A stretch of 64,000 bases of DNA from BJ22 sp021298375 (GCA_046343015.1 JBKDOL010000042.1:5500-69499), one strand, 5' to 3'; counted from the stretch's first letter, positions 8,341-18,182 are shown. Numbers and translations are program-made. The notes: generated by a model from the letters alone, not told the origin.

Positions 8341-11300
8341 TCAATCGACATACAGGAGTTCGTTGGAAGCAAGCAGGACTTGAGCCAGTTGGCTCCAGCG
8401 GGACGGTTCGGCCTCGGGCGCCACGTCTGCCAGGAATTCGGCGCAGGCAGCTTGTTCGACCTCTGTCGGTGGCCGCTGCAGGACTCGTTGATAGAGCCAT
8501 GTGATCCGCTCAGTCGCCGTACCGGTTTGAGCGAGAACCTGTGTGGCCAGATCACCGCTGCGGGCGATCATGAATGGGGAGTTGAGTGCAAACAGGGCCT
8601 GCTGCGGGACGACGGTCTGGGGGCGCCGCTCGATCGACTGGTCGGGTGAGGCGAAGTCGAAGTTGCGGAACAGCACCGGCAGCCCTTGGCGATCGACCAG
8701 GCCATACACGGTGCGGCGAGTCGAATCCGGAGCCGCAGCGCCTGCTTCGGGGCGACCGTACATCTGCAGGTTGAGTTTGCCCGAGACGGAGAGCAGTGTG
8801 TCCCGCAGCGCCTCGACCTCCAGTCGCCGGCGATTCATCCGCCAAAACAGTCGATTCTCGGGGTCAATTGCGCTGGCTCGCTCGGCCGTTGAGGGCTCGA
8901 CTTGTGAGGCTTGCCGATAGGTATTGGAAAGGACCAACTCCCGATGCAGCCACTTGAGCGACCAGCCGTGGCGCGGCAGTTCGGCGGCGAGGTAGTCGAG
9001 CAGTTCAGCGTGCAGGGGCCGCTCCGACCGCAATCCGAAGTCGCTCGGCGTCGACACCAGCGGCTCGACGAAGTGCCCCATCCAGATGCGATTGACGATC
9101 ACCCGCGCCGTCAGCGGATTACCCGGCGAAGCGATGGAGGCAGCGAGGTCGAGCCGGCCGCTGCCCGCTCCAAACGGAGAGCGTTCGGGGGCGAGGATTG
9201 AGACGAACTGCCGGGGCACCTCGGCGCCGAAGTTGGTGGGGTTGCCACGCAGGAAAACTCGCGGCGCGTAGGGCTGCTCAGAGTCCCGCACCACCATTGC
9301 CCGCGCGGGAGCCGCCGGATTCTGAGCCGCCAGTCGATCGAGCTCGACCACCTTCCCGTGATACGCATCGGTCTCGCCCCGACTGGTGTAGCGATGCGTC
9401 TGGCTCTTGGGGAACCAGGTGGGATTTGCGGGGCCAACGAGTAGCTCGAGCAACTGCTTGAACTCGGGGCTGTCCGCTGCCGCCGAAGAGGCGACCGCAG
9501 GCTCAGTTGCAGCGCCCGGCTCAGTCGTCGCCGCAGCCGCAGCAGGTTCCGAAGGCAAGGTCTGCCGGTAGACGGCGAGGATTGCTGCTCCGTAAGCTTG
9601 GCCGAGTTCCGCCGGTGTAGAAACCTGACTCGAGCGCAGTTGTTCCAAGAGCAGTGGATTGACTTCGCCCGCTGCCGTGCCTGCCGGACGACTCGCCCAG
9701 CTTTCCAAAATCTGTGGCCAAAGTTCCCCCGCAGCAAGTTCCCCCTCAGCTTTGTGATTGGGGCCACCACCCGGTGCACCGTTGGCGTCACTGGTTGCCG
9801 CCGCCGATTGCTGGAGAAAGTCTGCTGCCGGTCCAAAGACCGGGTCATCAAGCCGCAATCGCGCCGCGAGCAGCTTCCGCCAACGAACTGTGATTTGGGG
9901 GCGGAAGTCGTCAGGCGTCAGCGAGCGGAAGAAAACTGCCGTCTCCATTGGATCGGGCGGGGTCGAGAGCGCATGGGCGAGGTAAGCGCCGACGCGCTGG
10001 CGGGCGTCTTCAGTTTGCAAGGCGTGTTGCTGGTCGACAAAGTTGCGCAGCTCCTCGCGCTTGGCCCGAATCTCTTCTTCGAACTTGCGGCCCGCCTCGG
10101 TGGCGTTCGGGTCTTCAATCAGCGGCAACTCCATCGGCACTTCGCAATTGGCAAAGACGCCATGCAGCGAGTAGTAATCGGTGATGGGCACCGGATCGAA
10201 TTTGTGGTCGTGACAGCGGGCGCAGGAAATGGTCAAACCGAGAAAGCCGCGCGTCGTCGTGTCGATCTGGTCATCGATAATGTCGTGGACGTTGTTGTCG
10301 AACATTCGCCCCAGAGTGAGGAAGCCGAGTGCTCCCAGACGCCACGGCTCGACCGATGGCTGGATGAGATCCGCCGCCAGTTGTTCGCGAATGAACTGGT
10401 CATAGGGGATATCTTCATTGAGCGCGCGGATCACATAGTCGCGATAGGTGTAGGCAAACGGCCGCATGCGATCGGCACCAAACATCAGCACCCCGTCTTT
10501 GGTGTCTGCATAGCGGGCAATATCCAGCCAGTGCCGGCCCCAGCGTTCGCCATACCGTGGCGATGCCAGCAACCGGTCCACGGCTTGCTCGTAAGCGTGC
10601 GGGGATTCATCGGCGAGAAACGCCGCGAGTTCCTCGTTGGTCGGGGGAAGCCCGGTCAAGTCATAAGTCAGACGTCGCAGCAGGGTGCGGCGGTCGGCCG
10701 CGGGGCTCGGCTGCAACCCGGCCTGTTCCAATTTGGCCAGAACAAAAGCATCGATGGGCGTGCGCACCCAGTCCGCCTCGGCAACCGTTGGGACCGCTGG
10801 CGATTCGACGGGACGGAACGACCAATGAGCCCGGTCGGCAGCGCTGATTACCAGCCCGCTGGCTCGTACCGGAGCTGCCGTCGCTGGCCAAGGCGCTCCG
10901 TCGAGCACCCACTTTTCGAAAGCGGCAATTTCCTCGTCGCTCAATTTGCCCGCGGGCGGCATTTGCAGCTCACCGTCGTAACGAAGTGCGGACAGTAACT
11001 GGCTGGCGGCAGGCTGGTCGAGATTCAGAGCCGACTGGCCCGACTCGGCGGGGGCCAGCAGATGCTCGCGGGAAGTCAGCCGCAGGTTCGCTTCCGGTCC
11101 TTCGTCGCCGTGGCATTCCAGGCAGTGTTCGACGATCAGCGGGCGAATTCGGGTTTCAAAAAAGTCGGTCTTTTCGTCGGCCGCCGACAGGCTCGTTGAG
11201 AAAACAACGAAGTATCCCAGCGACCACAAAGTCCAGCGAGCGGGTGCTGCCCACTTGCGGTTTGGCCTACCCGTCCCGGAATTCCAGGAGCGGGCGAGGC

Positions 11301-11355
11301 GAATGCTCGATAATCGTGACTTGAAATTCAATCTATCGCACCTTCCACAAAACAA
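8341..11355 (-). CDS. Planctomycete cytochrome-c DUF1549/DUF1553 protein (PSCyt1-PSCyt2-PSD1)
   Basis: A 1004-residue exported protein. After a hydrophobic leader (residues ~41-58, ending SLSAADE) comes a PSCyt1 c-type heme site CLECHG (Cys78, Cys81, His82), then the DUF1549 region with WVRTPIDAFVLAKLE and YGERWGRHWLDIARY, a second heme-like motif CARCHDHKFDP (about residues 376-386), and the DUF1553 C-terminal half with GNPLTARVIVNRIWMGHFVEPLV and VEPSTAERASAIDPENRL. It pairs with the DUF1501 gene downstream on the same strand. The role is unknown; two heme motifs point to redox work outside the cytoplasm. The start is uncertain: TTG at 11355 or TTG at 11331, the latter with GGAAGG upstream. 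Confidence 0.92.
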   Translation of the reverse strand: MFCGRCDRLNFKSRLSSIRLARSWNSGTGRPNRKWAAPARWTLWSLGYFVVFSTSLSAADEKTDFFETRIRPLIVEHCLECHGDEGPEANLRLTSREHLLAPAESGQSALNLDQPAASQLLSALRYDGELQMPPAGKLSDEEIAAFEKWVLDGAPWPATAAPVRASGLVISAADRAHWSFRPVESPAVPTVAEADWVRTPIDAFVLAKLEQAGLQPSPAADRRTLLRRLTYDLTGLPPTNEELAAFLADESPHAYEQAVDRLLASPRYGERWGRHWLDIARYADTKDGVLMFGADRMRPFAYTYRDYVIRALNEDIPYDQFIREQLAADLIQPSVEPWRLGALGFLTLGRMFDNNVHDIIDDQIDTTTRGFLGLTISCARCHDHKFDPVPITDYYSLHGVFANCEVPMELPLIEDPNATEAGRKFEEEIRAKREELRNFVDQQHALQTEDARQRVGAYLAHALSTPPDPMETAVFFRSLTPDDFRPQITVRWRKLLAARLRLDDPVFGPAADFLQQSAAATSDANGAPGGGPNHKAEGELAAGELWPQILESWASRPAGTAAGEVNPLLLEQLRSSQVSTPAELGQAYGAAILAVYRQTLPSEPAAAAATTEPGAATEPAVASSAAADSPEFKQLLELLVGPANPTWFPKSQTHRYTSRGETDAYHGKVVELDRLAAQNPAAPARAMVVRDSEQPYAPRVFLRGNPTNFGAEVPRQFVSILAPERSPFGAGSGRLDLAASIASPGNPLTARVIVNRIWMGHFVEPLVSTPSDFGLRSERPLHAELLDYLAAELPRHGWSLKWLHRELVLSNTYRQASQVEPSTAERASAIDPENRLFWRMNRRRLEVEALRDTLLSVSGKLNLQMYGRPEAGAAAPDSTRRTVYGLVDRQGLPVLFRNFDFASPDQSIERRPQTVVPQQALFALNSPFMIARSGDLATQVLAQTGTATERITWLYQRVLQRPPTEVEQAACAEFLADVAPEAEPSRWSQLAQVLLASNELLYVD

Positions 11356-11699
11356 CTGCCGAAAACGGTCAGGCCAGGCTGGCGCATCCGCTTGACCACC
11401 CAGCCCGGGGCTCCGCGGGACGCTACTCCCCGCCTCTTTCCGCCTCGAATCCTTTAAAACCGTTCACAACCACAGGGGGATTGAACCGTGAGCAGGCGTT
11501 TGTCGCCGCGATGTGTAAATGCTCGCGATGAGTCAGCCTGCCGAATCCGGAGGCCAGCGCGAGATTCGGCCGAATTGGGTTTTCGGTCCCGCGCCCGGTC
11601 TCTATTGGACTTGTTGGTTCTGCCAGCTGCAATCAGATTTGACCGATTTTTTCCGCTGTCAGTCCCATTCGGCCTTCGCTATAATTTGCCGTACGGTGC
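11356..11699. other. Divergent intergenic region, promoter side of gcvP
   Basis: Between the minus-strand cytochrome gene and the glycine riboswitch. Apart from a TATAAT at 11680-11685 just ahead of the riboswitch I see no gene, repeat or RNA. Confidence 0.5.
11680..11685 (+). promoter_or_regulatory. Possible -10 box for gcvP leader
   Basis: TATAAT stands about 20 bp before the first base-paired element of the glycine riboswitch. A convincing -35 box is not visible: TGTCAG with a 17-bp spacer is the best, and weak. The position relative to the RNA is what supports it. Confidence 0.4.
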
Positions 11700-12030
11700 A
11701 CATCCAGCGCGAGAGAGCTGCTCGGAAATCACCGGTCGCGTTGCTGCACAGCGAATTGCGGCCGGTTCTATTTCCGGTGCGGACGCCGAAGGTGCAAGCT
11801 GCCCTGAACCGCTCAGGCAAAACGGACCGCTGGTTTGACACACCGTCTCTGGAGAGCGAATTCTGGTCCCGCCGGCGATAAGTTGGCGAGTGCCGGCATT
11901 CCACCGAAGGGGCAAAGCTCGGCCCGCAGATTCGTTTCCTGATTTGGACCTCGCGACGCGGGATTCATCGGGACGAACTAACACTGCCGCAGCTGTATCT
12001 CTCAGGTACATGGACAGAGGGGCAAACGTG
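11700..12030 (+). ncRNA. Tandem glycine riboswitch upstream of gcvP
   Basis: Two glycine aptamers in series. Aptamer 1 has the opening GCGCGAGAGAGC (11707-11718), GCCGAAGGTGCAAGC (11785-11799) and CTCAGGCAAAACGGACCG (11812-11829). Aptamer 2 has TCTCTGGAGAGC (11846-11857), CACCGAAGGGGCAAAGC (11902-11918) and CTCTCAGGTACATGGACAGA (from 11999). These are the conserved cores of the Rfam glycine aptamer, which normally switches on glycine-cleavage genes when glycine is high. The gene that follows is gcvP. About 90 bp separate the second aptamer from the gcvP ATG, leaving room for an expression platform; I see no clear terminator, so control may act on translation. Confidence 0.9.
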
Positions 12031-12120
12031 AGGCGGGAGGCGTCCGACGAGGGCGACCTTCGGCTGCCGTATTGGCGTTTGCGTCCTTCTACTTTGCCAA
12101 ACCTCGCAAAGGAATCCTCC

Positions 12121-14985
12121 ATGTCCGCTTCGAACCCCTCGAAGTCCGCTCTTTCTCCGTTTGTCTTCCGCCACATCGGCCCCCGCGAGCACGAAATCGC
12201 CAAGATGCTCGGCTATCTCGGCTACTCCTCGCTGGATGAGTTGACCTCGACGGTGGTCCCCAAGCAAATCCAGTTCAACCAGCCGCTGAATGTTCCCGCC
12301 GGCGTGAGCGAAGAAGAAGCTCTCGCTGAACTCCGCGGTGTCCTCAGCCGGAACAAGGTTCTCAAGTCGTTCATCGGCCAGGGGTACTACGGCACCCACA
12401 CGCCCAAGGTGATCCAGCGAAATGTGCTGGAGAACCCCGCTTGGTACACCGCTTATACGCCGTACCAGCCCGAAATCTCCCAGGGCCGGTTGGAAGTGCT
12501 GTTCTACTACCAGACGCTGGTCACCGAGCTGACCGGTCTGGAAATCGCCAACGCCTCGCTGCTGGACGAAGCCACCGCGGCGGCTGAAGCCATGACTCTA
12601 TGCCAGCGCGTCGGCAAAGGGTCGGGCAACCGCTTCCTCGTCTCTCGACATTGCCATCCGCAGACGATCGAGCTGATTCAAACCCGGGCCCAACCGCTGA
12701 ACATCGAAGTTGTCCTGTTCGACGAGCGGGCTGGGGTCAGCGATTGGTCGGGCGTCTTCGGCGTGATCGTCCAGTATCCGGCGACCGATGGCGTGGTGAC
12801 GAATCACGAAAAGCTGATCGCCGACGCGCATGCCCACCAGGCTTTGGTGGTCATGGCAACCGACTTGCTGGCGCTGATGTTGCTCAAGTCGCCGGGGGCG
12901 ATGGGCGCCGATGTGGCTGTCGGTAATTCGCAGCGTTTTGGCGTGCCGTTTGGCTTGGGTGGCCCGCATGCAGCGTTCATGGCGACCCGCGATGCCTTCA
13001 AGCGTTCGATGCCCGGCCGTCTGGTTGGCCAGTCGATCGACTCGCATGGCAAGCCCGCTTTTCGGCTCTCGCTGCAGACCCGGGAGCAACACATTCGCCG
13101 TGAAAAGGCGACTTCCAACATTTGCACTGCACAAGCGCTGCTGGCGATCATGGCGACGCTGTATGCGGTTTATCACGGACCGGAAGGTTTGCGGGCGATC
13201 GCCAAGCGGGTGCATACGCGCGCGACCGAATTGTACAACGCGCTCGTCGCGGCCGGCCTGAAGTGCTCGGGTGACCAGTTCTTTGACACGGTGGTGGTCG
13301 AAGTGGGCGGCAAGGCCGAGGCGATTGCCGCTCAAGCAGTCGCTGCGGGCTTCAATCTCCGCCGTTTCAGCCCGACGGCGCTCGGTATTTCCTGCGATGA
13401 GACCACTTCACCGGCGGATGTCGCGGCCCTCGCCAAGCTTTTTGGCGCGGCGGTGCCGACGGTGGCAGAGCGGACGCACCTCCCGGCGGACCAGTTGCGA
13501 GACGATGTGATCCTGACTCAGGAGGTGTTCCACAAGTATCGCAGCGAAACTGAAATGATGCGCTACTTGCGACGGCTGTCCGAGATGGATATCGCGCTTG
13601 ACCGGGCAATGATTTCCCTCGGGTCGTGCACGATGAAGCTGAATGCGGCCGCCGAAATGACACCAGTCACGTGGCCCGAGATCAACAGCATCCACCCCTA
13701 TGCTCCGGCTGACCAGTGGGTGGGCTATCGGGACATGATCGCGCAACTCGAGAAGTGGCTGTGCGCCTGCACCGGCTACGACGCGATTTCGCTTCAGCCC
13801 AACGCTGGCTCCCAAGGTGAGTATGCGGGGCTCTTGGCCATCAAGCAGTACCACGAATCGCGGGGCGATCATCACCGCGACATCTGCCTGATCCCCAGCA
13901 GCGCCCACGGCACCAACCCGGCCAGCGCCCAGATGGTGAACATGAAAGTAGTGGTCGTGAAGTGTGATGACGACGGCAACGTCGACCTCGCCGATCTCGA
14001 TGAGAAGATTGCCCAGAACAGTGGCAAGGTCGCGGCGATCATGATCACCTATCCTTCGACTCACGGTGTATTTGAAGAAGGGGTCACGGCGGTTTGCGAA
14101 AAGGTGCATGCTGCGGGCGGGCAGGTTTACATTGACGGAGCCAATCTGAATGCGCTGGTTGGAGTGGCTCAGCCCGGCAAGTTTGGTGGCGACGTTTCGC
14201 ACCTCAATTTGCACAAGACCTTCTGCATTCCGCACGGTGGTGGTGGCCCGGGCGTCGGTCCGGTCGGCGTGCGGGCGCATCTCGCTCCGTTCCTCCCCAA
14301 GGACGGCATCAATCCCGATCGCCGCGGGCCGCTGGTCAGTGCCGCCCCGTTTGGCAGCGCCAGCATCCTGCCGATCTCCTGGATGTACATCCGGATGATG
14401 GGGCCCGAAGGGCTGCGGATGGCGACCCAAGTCGCAATTCTGAATGCCAACTACATGGCCAAGCGATTGCAGGAGAACTACGAAATTCTCTACACCGGGA
14501 ACCGCGGCCTGGTCGCTCACGAGTGCATTGTCGACACCCGGCCGCTGGACAAGGCGGCCCATGTGTCAGTGGAAGACATCGCCAAGCGGCTGATCGATTT
14601 CGGATTCCATGCTCCGACGATGTCATTTCCGGTTGGTGGAACGTTGATGATCGAGCCGACCGAGAGCGAGTCGCTGTACGAGCTGGACCGGTTCTGCCGG
14701 GCGATGAAGCTGATTTACAGCGAGTACGAAAAGGTCAAGTCGGGCGAATGGTCAGCGGAAAACAATCCGCTGCGGAACGCCCCGCATACGCTGGACTCGA
14801 TTCTCGGCGCGGATTCGACCCGGGCTTATCCGCGACAACTGGCGGTTTGTCCTGACCCGGAGATGAACTATGCGGTGAAGTACTTCCCGCCGGTCGGCCG
14901 AGTCGACAACGTTTACGGCGATCGCAACCTCGTCTGCGCTTGCCCGCCGATGTCGAATTATGAAGAAGAGCCCGTCGGCAGATAG
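12121..14985 (+). CDS. gcvP: Glycine dehydrogenase (decarboxylating), P-protein
   Basis: A full-length, single-chain P-protein of 954 residues, the PLP enzyme of the glycine cleavage system. It decarboxylates glycine and passes the aminomethyl group to the lipoyl arm of GcvH. Marks: FVFRHIGPREHEIAKMLGY near the N-terminus, IGQGYYGTHTP, SLGSCTMKLN at the start of the second half, and NLHKTFCIPHGGGGPG, where Lys699 should hold PLP. The frame is open 77 codons further upstream, but that stretch is the riboswitch; ATG 12121 is the natural start. No gcvT or gcvH lies next to it. Control by glycine through the leader RNA is the clear prediction. Confidence 0.97.
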   Translation: MSASNPSKSALSPFVFRHIGPREHEIAKMLGYLGYSSLDELTSTVVPKQIQFNQPLNVPAGVSEEEALAELRGVLSRNKVLKSFIGQGYYGTHTPKVIQRNVLENPAWYTAYTPYQPEISQGRLEVLFYYQTLVTELTGLEIANASLLDEATAAAEAMTLCQRVGKGSGNRFLVSRHCHPQTIELIQTRAQPLNIEVVLFDERAGVSDWSGVFGVIVQYPATDGVVTNHEKLIADAHAHQALVVMATDLLALMLLKSPGAMGADVAVGNSQRFGVPFGLGGPHAAFMATRDAFKRSMPGRLVGQSIDSHGKPAFRLSLQTREQHIRREKATSNICTAQALLAIMATLYAVYHGPEGLRAIAKRVHTRATELYNALVAAGLKCSGDQFFDTVVVEVGGKAEAIAAQAVAAGFNLRRFSPTALGISCDETTSPADVAALAKLFGAAVPTVAERTHLPADQLRDDVILTQEVFHKYRSETEMMRYLRRLSEMDIALDRAMISLGSCTMKLNAAAEMTPVTWPEINSIHPYAPADQWVGYRDMIAQLEKWLCACTGYDAISLQPNAGSQGEYAGLLAIKQYHESRGDHHRDICLIPSSAHGTNPASAQMVNMKVVVVKCDDDGNVDLADLDEKIAQNSGKVAAIMITYPSTHGVFEEGVTAVCEKVHAAGGQVYIDGANLNALVGVAQPGKFGGDVSHLNLHKTFCIPHGGGGPGVGPVGVRAHLAPFLPKDGINPDRRGPLVSAAPFGSASILPISWMYIRMMGPEGLRMATQVAILNANYMAKRLQENYEILYTGNRGLVAHECIVDTRPLDKAAHVSVEDIAKRLIDFGFHAPTMSFPVGGTLMIEPTESESLYELDRFCRAMKLIYSEYEKVKSGEWSAENNPLRNAPHTLDSILGADSTRAYPRQLAVCPDPEMNYAVKYFPPVGRVDNVYGDRNLVCACPPMSNYEEEPVGR

Positions 14986-15030
14986 CGCCCCGCCAGCTTG
15001 CTTTCGTCCCAACTCTTCTTCTTCTCTCTT

Positions 15031-15065
15031 CCTCCCCTCGCCCCCCTTGGGGGAGAGGGGAAGGA
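15031..15065 (-). repeat. CCCTCTCCCCCAAGGGGG-type scattered palindrome
   Basis: A hairpin-prone element (CCCCTCGCCCC…GGGGGAGAGGGG) about 45 bp after the gcvP stop. Related copies lie at 32141-32168 and 45311-45346 in the opposite orientation. Its position after gcvP would suit a terminator-like role, but no U-tract follows. Confidence 0.6.
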
Positions 15066-15116
15066 AAAGGAAAAGCGCGCTTCATTACCGCGCCTCATCA
15101 AGCGCTATGCCACACC

Positions 15117-16967
15117 TCACAAATAGCGCCCCAGCACCCCGCCTCGCGCGGCGATGGCATCGATCTTCGCGCTCACTTCAGGCGGTACCTCCAGCGGCGG
15201 GGCGTGGTGCGGCTTCAGCCGCGCGTCGATCAACAGGCTCCCTCGGCAACCCCAATGCCGATTCTCCGTGAACGCCTCGACCCCGGAGATGTCCACAGCC
15301 GGATTGCTGCGGGTGAACGTGACCCAGAGGAAATTGTTCAGCGTCCGGGCGACAAACTCGCTGTCATCGGCAACCACGATCAGCGGAAAGGCGTTGACCG
15401 CTCCGTTCCCGCGGAGCGCTCCGGCCAACTGCTCCACAGCGGGATCGGGTTGTCGCACCCCAGCCGGACGAACGGGATAAGCTGGACCACTGAGCGCGAG
15501 GATCCCCGGCAGCACCACCCGCGGCGAATGAAAGCCCGCCGGGAGTGAGCCGATCCCTGGCACCTCCCGCGGCAACTCCCGCCGCGGCGGACCAGCTGCT
15601 GCGACCACGAGCTTCGAGCCGGTGTTAAAGCCATCACCCGAGTAGTCGAGCGTGTCGATCGTCGTGCAGGTTTGAAAATGCAGGTCTCGCTCCCAATCGA
15701 CCCGCCGCAACATCGCCTGGAAGAACTCCGCGATCTCATGGATGTCGAGTTTGGGCTCGCTTCCGCCATCGAGAATCCAGAGGTACTTCGCCAGCGAGAG
15801 TTGCCCCTGACCGAGGATCGCATTCGCCTGCGTCAGCAATTCCGCGGGGCGGTCCGTTGGGCGATAGGGGACGTACCGTTCGCTGCCGATCGCCAGGAGC
15901 AGCGGATGGACGCCCGCTGCGTCAACGGCGTGAACCTGCTTCACTCCCGGCAGGACGGTCGGGAGGATCGGACCGGTCAACTCATGAATCAGCTCACCAA
16001 ACGACGTGTCTTCCTGGGGCGGCCGGCCGACAACCGTGAATGGCCAGATCGCTCCGGTGCGATGATAAACGCGGTCGACCTTGAGCACGGGAAAGTCGTG
16101 GACCAGGCTGTAGTAGCCGAGATGATCGCCAAACGGACCCTCGGGAAGTTGACGCTTGGGATCGATCGTTCCGCTGATGCAGAAGTCGGCATCGGCATAA
16201 ATGTGCGGCGCGTCGATCTGGCGAATCATTGGAATGCGGTGCCCGGCCAAGGCCCCGGCAAAGCCCAATTCGGACATCCCCTCGGGTAGCGGCATCACGG
16301 CCGAGAGCGTCATGGCCGGCGTCCCGCCGACGAAGATGTTGACGCGGAACGGTTGCTTCAGGTCGATTGCCGCGCGGTGATGCACGCCGATCCCGCGGTG
16401 AATCTGATAATGAATGCCGACTTCGCCGTCGGGCTGGTACTGGTTGCCAGCCAGCTGCACGCGGTACATCCCGAGGTTGCTGTGGGTCAGGCCCGGGCGG
16501 CGAGCGTCTTCCGAGTAAACTTGCGGCAACGTCACGAAAGGGCCGCCATCGCGCGGCCAGCTGACGATTTGTGGCAGCTCGCTCAAGCGGCAGGTGTTGG
16601 CCAGAACGGGCCCAGAGCGCGTGCGCCGCGGTCGCATGTAGAGTGCGGTGAGCGGCGCACGCCAGTATCTCAGCGGTTTGGCGAGAGCGGCTTGCGGATC
16701 GATTTTCAGTTCAATCGCCCGGCGGACCGCTTCGAGCGTATCCCGAAAAATGAATCGGGAGCGTTCCAGCGAGCCGAACAGGTTGGCGACCATCGGAAAT
16801 CGGCAGCCTTCCACTCTCGTAAAGAGAACCGCTGGGCCGCCCGAAGCATAACAGCGACGCTGTATCTCGGCGACTTCCAAACGAGCGGAAATCGGCTCGT
16901 CAAAGCGAACGAGTTGACCGTTTTTTTCCAGGTCTTGAACGCAGGCTTGCAGCGAGCGATATCCCAT
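15117..16967 (-). CDS. UbiD family decarboxylase
   Basis: A 616-residue member of the UbiD family of prenylated-FMN (de)carboxylases. Recognisable parts are the N-terminal MGYRSLQACVQDLEKNGQLVR, the HSNLGMYRVQ and IHYQIHRGIGVHH cofactor/metal region, and the active-site stretch LPEGPFGDHLGYYS (about residues 273-287). Family members act on aromatic or unsaturated acids, in ubiquinone, menaquinone (futalosine route) or aromatic degradation pathways. Planctomycetes lack ubiquinone, so the menaquinone route is the likelier job, but no other menaquinone gene is in view. Length is larger than E. coli UbiD (about 500). Confidence 0.9.
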   Translation of the reverse strand: MGYRSLQACVQDLEKNGQLVRFDEPISARLEVAEIQRRCYASGGPAVLFTRVEGCRFPMVANLFGSLERSRFIFRDTLEAVRRAIELKIDPQAALAKPLRYWRAPLTALYMRPRRTRSGPVLANTCRLSELPQIVSWPRDGGPFVTLPQVYSEDARRPGLTHSNLGMYRVQLAGNQYQPDGEVGIHYQIHRGIGVHHRAAIDLKQPFRVNIFVGGTPAMTLSAVMPLPEGMSELGFAGALAGHRIPMIRQIDAPHIYADADFCISGTIDPKRQLPEGPFGDHLGYYSLVHDFPVLKVDRVYHRTGAIWPFTVVGRPPQEDTSFGELIHELTGPILPTVLPGVKQVHAVDAAGVHPLLLAIGSERYVPYRPTDRPAELLTQANAILGQGQLSLAKYLWILDGGSEPKLDIHEIAEFFQAMLRRVDWERDLHFQTCTTIDTLDYSGDGFNTGSKLVVAAAGPPRRELPREVPGIGSLPAGFHSPRVVLPGILALSGPAYPVRPAGVRQPDPAVEQLAGALRGNGAVNAFPLIVVADDSEFVARTLNNFLWVTFTRSNPAVDISGVEAFTENRHWGCRGSLLIDARLKPHHAPPLEVPPEVSAKIDAIAARGGVLGRYL

Positions 16968-17001
16968 GAAGCGTTTGTTACCGTAAGGCGTTGATTACCG
17001 A

Positions 17002-17031
17002 AAGTGCTTGGACAGTAAGTGCTTGGACAGG
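17002..17031. repeat. Tandem duplication, AAGTGCTTGGACAG(T/G)
   Basis: Two adjacent 15-bp copies (17002-17016, 17017-17031) differing only in the last base. The CTTGGACAG core is shared with the repeats at 211-243. Confidence 0.85.
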
Positions 17032-17074
17032 CAGGGCAGGTGAGGAGCGTTGGCGTAGGGAAGAGCGAACGGGA

Positions 17075-17104
17075 GGGTATTGTCGGTCAGGGTATTGTCG
17101 GTCA
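17075..17104. repeat. Perfect 15-bp tandem duplication, GGGTATTGTCGGTCA
   Basis: Two identical adjacent copies (17075-17089, 17090-17104), 43 bp after another 15-bp duplication. Confidence 0.9.
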
Positions 17105-17213
17105 TGCAGCCAGAACCAGCCAAGTGGGGCGCGGTCATCCGAAGCAGCGTCCGCTCCGCTCGCCCGCCAACACGCCGGTCGAAATCCTGATTCCAATCCA
17201 AATTCAATCGTTT

Positions 17214-17389
17214 CTTGAGCGGCCTGCCGCTGGCCACCGGTTCTTCCGCGGCGATAATCACCGCTGGTTTTAGGGCCGGAAGAATGGGCTCTCACGGAGG
17301 CACGGAGGCACGGAGGTAAGTAGAGGGGGTAAGGAGAGGAGGTAAGGAGACAGGCCAGAGGTACCAGCTTGGTCTGCCGCTGGGCAGTC
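17214..17389 (+). repeat. Left arm of long inverted repeat around mscL
   Basis: Starts CTTGAGCGGCCTGCCGCTGG, runs through GGTTCTTCCGCGGCGATAAT and GGTTTTAGGGCCGGAAGAAT, the GGCTCTCACGGAGGCAC element, a purine-rich minisatellite (GGTAAGGAGAGGA units) and ends near CAGCTTGG…GGGCAGTC. The reverse complement is found at 19021-19235 with high similarity but more minisatellite units. Confidence 0.85.
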
Positions 17390-17720
17390 TTGACTTGTGT
17401 CACCTTTTCTTTGCTCGCCGAAACTCCGGGTACTGGATGCATCCCGAAATTCCGTCCGCCTGTTGGAAACCAACCGGAAACGCCTTTGAAATTCAACCGA
17501 CAATCGCGTCGACCGGCGGGCGGCGCCGGGCCGCTCAGGATTAAGGGCTGGCGCCAGGGCGACTTGGGGCTGGGGTACTGGTCACCCCTTGGGGATCTAC
17601 TGGTTGACGGATCCGGTCAAATCGGCAAAAACGTGCACGGTTGGCGGCCTGGTTTTGCGGAAAAAACCAACCGGCCGAGCACACGCTCAAATGGGTACAT
17701 CATCAGTTAGGAGAAGCGAA

Positions 17721-18182
17721 ATGGGTTTGCTGAAGGAATTCCGTGAATTTGCGATGCGGGGCAATGTGATCGACTTGGCGGTCGGTGTCGTGATCGGAGC
17801 GGCCTTCGGCAAAATCGTCAGCTCGCTCGTCTCGAACATCATCATGCCGCCCCTCAATCTGCTCACCGCCAAATATGGCGTGAACTTCAATGACCTCGCC
17901 TTCAAGATCAAGACTGAGGCACCCAAACTGAATGCGGACGGCACGATGGTCATGAAGGACGGCAAGCCCGAGATGCTGACCCAAGACTATCCGATCCTGA
18001 ACTACGGGCCGTTCATTCAGTCGGTCGTTGACTTCCTGCTGGTGGCTGCAGCCATCTTTATCGTGATCAAGCTGATCAATGCCGCCAAGGCCCGCTTTGA
18101 AACGCAAAAGGATGCAGCCCCGGCCGCAACTCCTGAAGACGTCGTCCTGCTCCGCGAGATCCGCGACGCGCTCAAGAAGTAA
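17721..18182 (+). CDS. mscL: Large-conductance mechanosensitive channel
   Basis: 153 residues, the usual MscL size. MGLLKEFREFAMRGNVIDLAVGVVIGAAFGKIVSSLV contains the N-terminal amphipathic helix and TM1 (residues ~15-40) with the pore-lining glycine/alanine pattern. A periplasmic loop rich in K/D follows, then TM2 near residues 98-120 and a charged C-terminal helix. It forms a homopentamer in the inner membrane that opens under osmotic down-shock. ATG 17721 with GGAGA upstream is the start; an upstream in-frame ATG at 17703 lacks family similarity. The stop codon lies in the first unit of a short tandem repeat. Confidence 0.96.
   Translation: MGLLKEFREFAMRGNVIDLAVGVVIGAAFGKIVSSLVSNIIMPPLNLLTAKYGVNFNDLAFKIKTEAPKLNADGTMVMKDGKPEMLTQDYPILNYGPFIQSVVDFLLVAAAIFIVIKLINAAKARFETQKDAAPAATPEDVVLLREIRDALKK

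Larger units (their letters stand above)
16968..17720. other. Repeat-rich intergenic region before mscL
   Basis: About 750 bp with no convincing gene. It carries two exact or near-exact 15-bp duplications (17002-17031 and 17075-17104), the left arm of a long inverted repeat (17214-17389) and, at its end, the mscL ribosome-binding site (TTAGGAGAAG before ATG 17721). Confidence 0.7.

Noticed and set aside
11890..12120. Upstream in-frame extension of gcvP by 77 codons
   Set aside because: It runs through the second glycine aptamer and has no family similarity; ATG 12121 is the natural start.
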